Below, piece after piece: positions 56,817 through 64,000 of a stretch of DNA of 64,000 nt. Each line of letters begins with the position of its first letter. Position 1 is the stretch's first letter. The DNA comes from Hippophae tibetana (Eukaryota; Streptophyta; Magnoliopsida; Rosales; Elaeagnaceae): contig CM072809.1 in assembly GCA_037013495.1 (NCBI GenBank), forward strand, positions 12,102,501 to 12,166,500. Direction: 5' to 3'. Made by a program: the position numbers and the translations under genes. The notes below the pieces were generated by a model. It saw nothing but the letters and a program-made list of their open reading frames with translations. It was not told the origin of the DNA and ran no database searches.

Positions 56817-58934
56817 ATGTCTATGATTGAAGACATTGAACCTGAAATTCATCTTAATGAAATGGAAAATCCACCACATAATTTAAATGACTCATCTTCA
56901 AAAAGGGGAATAGAAGTAAGTAATGTTCACCCCGATAATGAATCTGATATGAAGAAACCAAAAAATTTTAAGTCAGAAATATGGAATCATTTTTCATATA
57001 TTTTACCCTATGATGTGGAAAATCCTAGAGTTACATGTCATTATTGTAAAAAAAGTTATGATGCTCATCCCACAAGGAATGGAACTACTTCTATGATACA
57101 TCACTTCAAAAATTTATGTAAGAAGATTCCTATAGAAGTAGATAAAGGACAAAAGATGTTAAGTTTTCAAACACAAAAAAGAGAGTATGATAGGACAACT
57201 CATAAATTAGTTGTTGTATCATTTGATGCAAAACGTGCTAGAGTTTCTTTGGCAAAAATGATTATTATTGATGAATTATCTCTTAGGTTTTTTGAGGGTG
57301 AGGGATTTAAAGATTTTATATCTGAAATTTGTCCTAAGTTTCATGTGCCATCTCGGCAAACAATTTCTAGAGATGTGTTTCAACTTTATTTAGATGAGAA
57401 AAAAAGTTTGAAGAACTTTTTCATAAGTGAAAAGCAAAGAGTTTGTCTTACTAGTGATTGTTGGACTTCAATTCAAAATATTAATTATATTTGTCTAACC
57501 ACTCATTATATTGACAAAGATTGGAAATTACAAAAGAGAATTATAAAATTTTGTCAAGTTGAGAATCATAAAGGTGATACAATTGGGAGAGTGATAGAAC
57601 AGAGTTTGCGTGATTGGGGTATATGTAAGGTATTCACCATAACACTTGATAATGCTTCCTCAAATGATACTGTTGTGTCATACTTGAAAAGGAAGCTAAA
57701 AAATTGGAATGATGGACTTGTTATGAGTGGAGAGTTCTTTCATGTGCGATGTTGTGCTCACATTTTGAATTTGATTGTAAGAGAAGGACTTAAAGATCTT
57801 CATAGTACTATTTTGAGTATTCGTTGCGCTGTGAGATATGTTAGATCCTCTCCTTTGAGATTACAAAAGTTTAAAATGTGTTCTATTAAAGAAAATATTG
57901 AGTCCAAAGAAAGTGTCGTGCTAGACGTGCCTACAAGATGGAACTCGACATATCTAATGTTAAAATCTTCTTTAGATTTTCAAAAAGCATTTAATCGTCT
58001 TGAAGAAGAGGAAGGAACAAACTTTATTTCTTATTTTCATGAGGAGCGATCAAATGTTGGGCCGCCAACATTAGATGATTGGAAGAATGTTGGTGTTTTT
58101 GTCAAGTTTTTGAAAACTTTTTATGACTCTACTTTAGCATTCAGTCCATCTTTATGTACCACTTGAAATTTATATTTTACAGAACTACATAACATTCAAT
58201 CTCAAATACTTACATGGTGTGGTTCTGATGACTTGTTGTTGAAAAATATGGCTATTAGCATGAAAACAAAATTTGAGAAGTATTGGGGAAATGTAGACAA
58301 GAGTAATAAGATGTTGTATGTTGCATTTGTACTTGATCCAAGGTACAAATTAGAGTATTTGGAATTCTTATTTGAAGAGATTTATGATTTAGAAATTGTT
58401 CAAAAATTGAGAGATAATGTCAAAAATACTTTTATGGATCTGTTCAAAGCTTACTATATGTTAGTGCATGGAAAAGATTTTCAATCTAATGTGACTCAAT
58501 CACAAGATGTAATAGGAAGGATTCCTTCATATGAGGAAGCAAGAAAGTTGAAGTTTCTTAAACGATTAGAGGAGAAAAATAGTTTGGAGTTGAAAACCGA
58601 GGTTGAGAAATATTTGAACACCCCATGTGAAAATGTCATGTTGGATAAGTTTGATATATTAAAATGGTGGAGGGAAAATTCTTTTAGGTTTCCTATCATC
58701 TCTCTCATTGCACGTGATGTGTTAGCAATTCAAGTTTCAACTGTTGCATCAGAATCAGCTTTTAGCACAGGAGGACGCATTCTTGATCCATTTAGGAGTT
58801 CTTTGAATCCTAAAATGGTAGAGACATTAGTATGTAGTCAAAATTGATTTTGTTCTTCAATTAATAATGACAATGTCCTCTTACCAGAATACAATGATGA
58901 CCTAGACATTTATGAAGATGTTGATTTTGTTTGA
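56817..58934 (+). pseudogene. hAT transposase with two in-frame TGA codons
   Basis: ATG 56817 opens a frame with a BED-type zinc finger near residues 70-100 (CHYCKKSYDAHP, then SMIHHFKNLC), an RNase-H-like catalytic region (TSDCWTSIQNINYICLTTHY, ITLDNASSNDTVV, CCAHILNLIVREGL, DVPTRWNSTYLML) and the hAT C-terminal dimerisation region (FDILKWWREN, FPIISLIARDVLAIQVSTVA, ESAFSTGGRIL). TGA at 58164-58166 interrupts it and the frame continues unchanged to a second TGA at 58845-58847, where relatives have Trp. Twenty-eight more codons lead to TGA 58932-58934. Both breaks fit TGG to TGA transitions. An acceptor-like TATATAG at 56760-56766 hints at an upstream non-coding exon. As it stands no full transposase is made unless the first TGA is bypassed. 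Confidence 0.87.
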
Positions 58935-59405
58935 TTGTAAAGTTCATTAAAGACACTACAATGATAGTTGATGATTAATAATAGGTAAGTTTTAAATATT
59001 ATTATCTAATGATGTATTGTTGTTGATTGTGAGTTTTAATGTTTGTATATGTTTAAGAATTCTTTGTAAATGAGATATTTAGAATTCATTTCTTTATGTC
59101 TATCTTTTTTTTATTTTAGATTTTGATAACATCTTATTTATGTATTTAACAATAATATCTATCTATGTATGATTATAAATGAGCATTATATTTGATTACA
59201 TCATATTAAATTATATCATATTAAACTCAATCATATTTATTTATTATTAATTGTTAAAAACCGTTAACCAAACCGGACCAAACTGTTCGGTTTTAACATT
59301 TTAGATAGCCGAATGGTCTGGTCCGGTCCGGTTTCAACTATATGAACGGTCCGGTTTGGTTAAATTTTTTTTAGGTAAAACCGGACCGGACCATGGACAC
59401 CCCTA

Positions 59406-59575
59406 GCTGTAATGGACAAAGCTTTCATCCAAAATTTAGACAGAATTGAAGACTCCAAGAGTAACATTCGAACCATATCCAACAAGTGACGATTTTTACG
59501 TTCATTCATCCCATTCTATTGAGATGCATAAGGACATGATCGTTGAGATACAATGAATTTCTGTTTCAAAAAGAC
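59406..59575 (-). pseudogene. Copia integrase remnant, left-hand part split off by the hAT insertion
   Basis: Minus-strand translation includes a Gln-to-stop version of the QQNG motif, then NERKNRHLLDMVRMLLLESS and SKFWMKAL, running directly into the TYLINR part at 54691 once the hAT element and its duplication are removed. No other part of this copia element is recognisable nearby. Confidence 0.78.
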
Positions 59576-59884
59576 TTGACTGACAAGTCTTAGTCTCTAT
59601 TATTTAAATAAAAAAGTCAGAAGTCTTTTAATTTAAAATAGTGCAATTAATTATTCTTTGCACTTGAATTCACAGTACTTTAAAGTAGTACTTTAAAGCA
59701 AGAATATGTCATTGTTGAGAAAATACAATTATTTATCGTATACGGCATTTAAGTGAGGAATACTGTATATCATTTAAAAAAATAAAAAATTCCAACAATA
59801 TTTGCAAAGGATTGACTGAGTTCATAAAGAATACATCAGTGTCACATCAAAGACTTATAAGTCATAATCAGTTACCTACTTCTA
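59576..59884. other. Upstream region of the kiwellin pseudogene
   Basis: About 300 bp of AT-rich DNA, presumably the remains of the kiwellin promoter. No specific site can be supported. Confidence 0.4.
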
Positions 59885-60183
59885 TGGCAAACTTATTAAA
59901 TTTGTTGTTTTATATTTCCCTCCTTTGAAACTTAATATTAATCACCCTTCCTTTGTCATCATGGGCCGTATCCTCATGCAAAGAACCATGCAAAACACTA
60001 GATGACTGCCAAGGTCAGCTCATTTGCATAAGTGGCAATTGCAACGACGATCCAGATGTCGGATCCAACGTTTGCAATGGAGGCAAAGGTAGTAGTGGAG
60101 GAGAATGGAGGCAAAGGTAGTAGTGGAGGAGGCATCAGCAGCAACTGTCAATCTTCAGGCAATTTTTTTTGCCAAGGAAAATC
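59885..60183 (+). pseudogene. Kiwellin-like gene, 5' half, interrupted by copia-2
   Basis: ATG 59885 begins a hydrophobic signal-peptide-like stretch (MANLLNLLFYISLL) broken by TGA at 59927-59929. The frame then continues through the kiwellin N-terminal Cys-rich module (SSCKEPCKTLDDCQGQLIC, CNDDPDVGSNVCNGG). A 28-bp tandem duplication (two copies of AATGGAGGCAAAGGTAGTAG plus TGGAGGAG, about 60077-60132) shifts the frame. Sequence resumes as NCQSSGNFFCQGKS and is cut by the copia-2 LTR at 60184. There are thus three independent lesions. The rest of the gene is expected beyond the window end, after copia-2. Confidence 0.82.
60077..60132 (+). repeat. 28-bp tandem duplication in the kiwellin pseudogene
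   Basis: Two adjacent identical 28-bp copies in the Gly/Ser linker-coding region. The length is not a multiple of three, so it causes a frameshift. Confidence 0.85.
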
Positions 60184-60431
60184 TGTTGAATTCAACAAAT
60201 ACTGCAAACACAATTCAACAAACACTGCACCGACGTCAAACATTTTTTTCCAATATACACGGCGCCTACCAATCAAGCTGTAAATCATACAATTCAATCA
60301 TGGTGGTTGGTGAAATAGTAATTAGTATTTGTCTATATAAACAATGTAAATATCCGATACAAATCAAGAAAATATATGAATGATACGTTTATTTCTTCTC
60401 CTGATTATTTCTTCAAACATTGATTTCTTTA
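60184..60431 (+). repeat. 5' LTR of copia-2
   Basis: Begins TGTTGAATTC like copia-1; about 248 bp with several substitutions, and the terminal CA reads TA. Its first bases cut the kiwellin codon sequence after CQGKS. Confidence 0.88.
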
Positions 60432-60659
60432 TGGTATCAGAGCCAGGTGACTCGGTCGGTACCCGGCCGGTTGTAGGGGATGGATCCTATGCCGGTGTGA
60501 GGGGAAGGCGCTCCATATCCCCGGTCGGAAATCGACGTGAGGGGGAGTGTTGAAGTCCCACATCGATTGATCATTGAGTTTCTATTGCACTTATAAGTCT
60601 ATGACAACCCTTCCTCTTTGAGAGCTCTTTTGGAGGGAGTTAGGCCATGAATTTGTTCA
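60432..60659 (+). mobile_element. TRIM internal region and LTR embedded in copia-2 between two PBS copies
   Basis: The first PBS (60432-60443) runs into about 100 bp of non-copia DNA ending in a purine tract (GAGGGGGAG), then a 112-bp TG...CA repeat (60548-60659) beginning TGTTGAAGTCCCACATCGA, followed by a second PBS and the normal copia leader (AAGTCGTTGC...). The repeat shares the CCCACATCGA and CTTATAAGTCTATG words with the TRIM LTRs at 43924-44265. Copia-1 lacks this insert. Both junctions fall within the shared TGGTATCAGAGCCA. Confidence 0.85.
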
Positions 60660-61281
60660 TGGTATCAGAGCCAAGTCGTTGCTTTATACAAATTTGAAAC
60701 TCTTGTTCCCTAAAACAGAGATTTCTTTCTCTGAAAATATTTTTTTCTCGTGAAAAAAATTTTCATTCAAACACCCTTACAAATATTAATTACAAACATC
60801 AATTTTTAAGCAGTATTTCTCCCACCTAATTTTACCAGATTACTCTAAACACAATTCTGAACATTTTGGTAAAAATAGAGTAGAAGAAAAGCCTCCCACG
60901 TGTCATCCGGTCCGGTTCGGCTCGGCGCAGCGCGGCTCGGTCCGGCTCGAGGGCATAGCCGGTCCCCACCTTGGCTCGGCTCACCTCGATTCGGCTCAGG
61001 TTGGTCCGGCCAGCGGTTCGGTTGAACCCGGTTTTCTCGGTTTTTCACAGTTCTCATATTTTTGGCCGGTTCGGTCTATTTTAAAGGTCTGAACCCGGTT
61101 TTTTTTTCGGTTATGGATTTCTAACACCGGTCCGGTTCATTTTTTCAAGTTTTTTAAACCAAATTTGAACCGGTTTTATGGTTTTTATCCGGTTTAGTAT
61201 AAATATATATTAAAAACACAAAAAAAAAATATTTAGTCCTAAAATTATTACACCATTTTCTAGTTTGGTTACCATAAAATC
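60660..61281 (+). other. Copia-2 leader
   Basis: Begins with the second PBS (60660-60671). Matches the copia-1 leader but is about 120 bp shorter: it lacks the CACGCGCC array (only CCCACGTGTCATCC remains near 60896) and has a much shorter poly(A) run before gag. The CGGTTCGG-type region is retained. Confidence 0.65.
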
Positions 61282-64000
61282 ATGACAGAGGGTATAATTT
61301 CATTACCTATGGAGCAATCAAATCCAGTTGTTGTACAATCTGTTCAGTCTGAAGGTGTGTTTAATGCTGGAATTGTTCTTAATGAGACTAATTATGATGT
61401 TTGGTCTCAAATAATAGAAATGCATATTGCAGAGAGAGAAAAACTCTCTTATATTCATGACAAAAATTTGCAACCAGAAAAAACATCAAACAATTATAAC
61501 AAGTGGTATGCAGAAAATCAAAAAGTGAAGAGATGGCTACTTATGTCAATGAGTCCAGAAATCATGAAGCGATATTTACGCATACCTACTGCTCTTGAAA
61601 TTTGGGGTGCTTTGGCGAAAGCATTCTATGATGGAAGTGATGAATTACAGGTATTTGTCTTAAACCAAAAAGCCTTTACTTCTAGACAAAATGGAAAATC
61701 ACTTTCAGAGTATTATGGAGAGTTAACTGAAATTTTCCAAGAGCTAGACCATCGTGATAAGGTGGTCATGAAAAACCCTCATGATCTAATATCATATCAA
61801 GAGTCTGTTGAAAGACTAAGGATACATATTTTCCTTGCTGGATTAGATGATGAGTTTGAGCAGGTTCGTGGCAAAATTTTGCGAAAAGAAACTATCCCAG
61901 ATTTAGAAGGTTGTTATTCCTTGATTCGACGGGAGGTAGTACGTCGAATCTCATTGAAGGAAAAATCTAGAGATGTTGACGCTTCCGCCATGATATCTAA
62001 AAATCGTTCTTTTTTCAATCAGCAAGAACGAAATGTGACTGATAAATCATCATTTAAATGTACCCATTGTCATCAAAAGGGTCATACAAAGGAACGATGT
62101 TTTGAACTGGTGGGATATCCTGACTGGTGGGATCACAACCGTGACTCTCGGAAGAAAAATCCACGACAGATGTCTACTGCCACCATTGCTGAAACAACAA
62201 AGGATCATGTTGCAACCTCCTCAGCACATGTTGGTAAGATGCTTAAAGTTTTTTCTCCTGTTTTTAATAATACATGGATAATTGATTCAGGTGCAACTAA
62301 TCATATGACATTCGATTCTAGACAAATCTCAAAACCATCCTCACACAAAACTGTTTGCACTGCCAATGGTAACACAACCCCAATCATTGGGGAAAGATCT
62401 TTGTCTCTCACTAGTACTTTGAATTTAGACTCAGTACTAGTTGTTCCCTCTTTAGAGTATAAATTTATATCTATTTCTCAAATAACCACTGCTTTATCTT
62501 GTTTTGTTATTTTTTGGCCTGACTTTTGTGTGTTCAAGGACATTCAAACAAAGCAAACGATTGGTCGTGGTGTTAGGCGAGAAAACCTGTATTATTTGGA
62601 CTTGGATTCAACAAATCATACATTGGTAGCAACTGGATCTAACAAGGATGAATCAAATATATGGCTATCGCATAGGAGATTGGGTCATGCTTCTTTTGGA
62701 TATTTGAAAAAATTATTTCCAAGTTTATTTTTGAGCTTAGATCTTTCTACTTTAAAATGTGATGTCTGTGAACTAGCAAAAAGTCATCGTTCCTCATTTC
62801 CTGTAACCTTAAATAAAAGTCCATCTTCGTTTATGGTTATACATTCTGATGTATGGGGTCCTTCCAAAGTCTCTACGTTGGGAGGATCACGTTGGTTTGT
62901 TACATTTATTGATGATTTTAGTAGAATGACTTGGGTCTGTTTAATGAAATCTAAAAGTGAGGTAAACATCTTATTTAGAAAATTTCATAAAATGGTTCGT
63001 ACTCAATATAAAACACAGATCCAAGTTCTAAGAAGTGACAATGGAGGAGAATATAAAAGTTCTGAGCTTCAAGAATATCTTCAATCAGAAGGCATTATTC
63101 ATCAAACTACTTGTGTTGATACACCTCAACAAAATAGAGTTGCAGAAAGAAAAAATCGACACTTGTTGGAAGTTGTCCGTGCCTCATTGATCGAAGCTAA
63201 TATGTCATTATCTTATTGGGGAGAAGCAATTACTTCTGCTGCATATTTAATCAATCGGGTACCTTCCAGTCCCATTAACTTCCAAACACCACTACAAGCC
63301 ATCACTGAAGCAATTGTTGCACCAAATGTTCCCAATTTACCTCCTCGTGTCTTTGGTTGTGTGGCATTTGTACACCTACATAAACAACAACGTATCAAGT
63401 TGGATCCACGAGCAATACGTTGTGTTTTTATGGGATATGCCATACAACAAAAAGGGTATCGGTGTTATCATCCTCCTACAAAACAAATGATTACTATTAT
63501 GGATGTTATTTTTCATGAAGATACAATGTATTTCTCCTCTACACCTGAATTTCAGGGGGAGTACAACCATGCTGAAATTCAGACCCTTACATATAAATTG
63601 CTTCCTTATGAAGAAAGACAAATTATATGTGAGGAAAATACAAATAACTTGAATTCAGATGGTAATAACTCTCAATATAGAAAAGACTCAAGGGAAATGG
63701 AATCAAGTCCTCATCAACTTCAAGATCATCAAGGAAGTTCCTTACTACCACTAAATGAGTACGAGATTCCTTCTCCACAAGCTGCTGATATACCTAACCA
63801 ATCGTTTGCAGAGGATGTTCCAACTATTGAACCAACCAGAAAAATACTTCCATCACGTCCTAACAGAGGTATTCCTAAAGCCATGTATGAACCTGAGATT
63901 TCTAGTAAAGTCAAATATCCCATGAGTAACTATATGTCTAAACATCGTTTGTCAAAATCAAGCGTATCATTTGTGAATCAATTATCTGCCGTATCTATTC
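61282..64000 (+). CDS. Copia-2 gag-pol, 5' 906 codons (open to window end)
   Basis: ATG 61282 corresponds to copia-1 ATG 9625 with a constant offset of 51657 to the window end, so there is no indel. I found no stop codon. Gag, the zinc knuckle, protease, GAG-pre-integrase and integrase are present; RT and RNase H lie outside. Substitutions relative to copia-1 hit conserved motifs: LWHRRLGH reads LSHRRLGH, DSGATDH reads DSGATNH, and QQNGVAE reads QQNRVAE. These suggest the protein may be impaired although the frame is open. Confidence 0.88.
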   Translation, partial: MTEGIISLPMEQSNPVVVQSVQSEGVFNAGIVLNETNYDVWSQIIEMHIAEREKLSYIHDKNLQPEKTSNNYNKWYAENQKVKRWLLMSMSPEIMKRYLRIPTALEIWGALAKAFYDGSDELQVFVLNQKAFTSRQNGKSLSEYYGELTEIFQELDHRDKVVMKNPHDLISYQESVERLRIHIFLAGLDDEFEQVRGKILRKETIPDLEGCYSLIRREVVRRISLKEKSRDVDASAMISKNRSFFNQQERNVTDKSSFKCTHCHQKGHTKERCFELVGYPDWWDHNRDSRKKNPRQMSTATIAETTKDHVATSSAHVGKMLKVFSPVFNNTWIIDSGATNHMTFDSRQISKPSSHKTVCTANGNTTPIIGERSLSLTSTLNLDSVLVVPSLEYKFISISQITTALSCFVIFWPDFCVFKDIQTKQTIGRGVRRENLYYLDLDSTNHTLVATGSNKDESNIWLSHRRLGHASFGYLKKLFPSLFLSLDLSTLKCDVCELAKSHRSSFPVTLNKSPSSFMVIHSDVWGPSKVSTLGGSRWFVTFIDDFSRMTWVCLMKSKSEVNILFRKFHKMVRTQYKTQIQVLRSDNGGEYKSSELQEYLQSEGIIHQTTCVDTPQQNRVAERKNRHLLEVVRASLIEANMSLSYWGEAITSAAYLINRVPSSPINFQTPLQAITEAIVAPNVPNLPPRVFGCVAFVHLHKQQRIKLDPRAIRCVFMGYAIQQKGYRCYHPPTKQMITIMDVIFHEDTMYFSSTPEFQGEYNHAEIQTLTYKLLPYEERQIICEENTNNLNSDGNNSQYRKDSREMESSPHQLQDHQGSSLLPLNEYEIPSPQAADIPNQSFAEDVPTIEPTRKILPSRPNRGIPKAMYEPEISSKVKYPMSNYMSKHRLSKSSVSFVNQLSAVSI

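Larger units (their letters stand above)
54692..59405 (+). mobile_element. hAT transposon, 4.7 kb, nearly complete
   Basis: Ends TAGGGGTGTCC and GGACACCCCTA form an 11-bp perfect inverted repeat. GTTGTAAT (54684-54691) and GCTGTAAT (59406-59413) are an 8-bp target duplication with one change. Dense CCGGTCCGG-type subterminal motifs occupy 54707-54870 and 59265-59395, as in plant hAT elements. The transposase gene sits at 56817-58847. It is inserted in a minus-strand copia integrase fragment. One substitution in the duplication and two nonsense changes suggest moderate age. Confidence 0.92.
60184..64000 (+). mobile_element. Ty1/copia element (copia-2), same family as copia-1, with an embedded TRIM segment; runs off the window
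   Basis: 5' LTR 60184-60431, PBS, a TRIM-derived insert (60432-60659), a second PBS (60660-60671), leader to 61281, then gag-pol from 61282 to the window end. Colinear with copia-1 without an indel across the 2.7 kb of coding sequence shared; differences are scattered, mostly G-to-A or C-to-T. The left flank AAATC (60179-60183) should recur after the 3' LTR outside the window. Confidence 0.92.

Noticed and set aside
1..64000. CRISPR arrays, bacterial operons, tRNA or rRNA genes
   Set aside because: Repeats here are transposon ends, LTRs or simple tandem repeats. No cloverleaf or rRNA core was recognised by eye, and the gene structure is that of a plant nucleus.

Overview
This window is nuclear DNA from a flowering plant, most likely a eudicot. 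Intergenic DNA is very AT-rich, genes have many short exons with GT..AG introns, and the gene families (chloroplast GET3B, MIP1-zipper/DUF547, TRF-like telobox Myb, RLK/Pelle kinase, kiwellin) and transposons (Ty1/copia, TRIM, hAT, Tourist-like MITEs) are those of plants. I cannot name the species.

Layout, host genes: (1) 5' end of a chloroplast GET3/ArsA ATPase gene on the minus strand (1-1264, truncated by the window edge). (2) A ten-exon gene on the plus strand for a leucine-zipper/DUF547 protein (3811-15350). (3) A TRF-like Myb gene, plus strand (coding exons 20096-26037, 5' UTR probably from about 18.2 kb). (4) A single-exon RLK/Pelle pseudokinase, minus strand (38052-39371). (5) A truncated Myb-gene duplicate (about 41885-44325). 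(6) Two kiwellin pieces: a 3' half (about 50944-51336) and a broken 5' half (59885-60183).

Layout, mobile DNA: a young copia element with identical LTRs (copia-1, 8637-14138) lies in an intron of gene 2. A close relative (copia-2, 60184 to beyond the window end) interrupts the kiwellin 5' half. Two older copia elements sit at 29340-34751 (copia-3) and 45312-50017 (copia-4). A 4.7-kb hAT transposon (54692-59405) is nested in a minus-strand copia integrase remnant. A TRIM lies at 43924-44265. MITE-like elements lie at about 2266-2772, 19299-19552, 21309-22106 and 52674-53648.

Most notable observations: (a) copia-2 carries a TRIM internal region plus TRIM LTR spliced between two copies of the initiator-Met primer-binding site, as expected from recombination of a one-LTR TRIM circle, or template switching, at the PBS; (b) copia-1 sits 18 bp before the acceptor of a 94-bp intron, and its LTR end plus target duplication create a competing acceptor; (c) copia-1 and copia-3, with very different polyproteins, share the same ordered GC-rich motifs in their leaders; (d) the two kiwellin pieces break at the same codon; (e) the kinase-like protein has lost all three catalytic motifs; (f) two related MITEs carry telomere-like arrays.

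The host genes do not form a pathway. All exon structures below come from reading splice sites and reading-frame continuity by eye; no alignments or searches were run.
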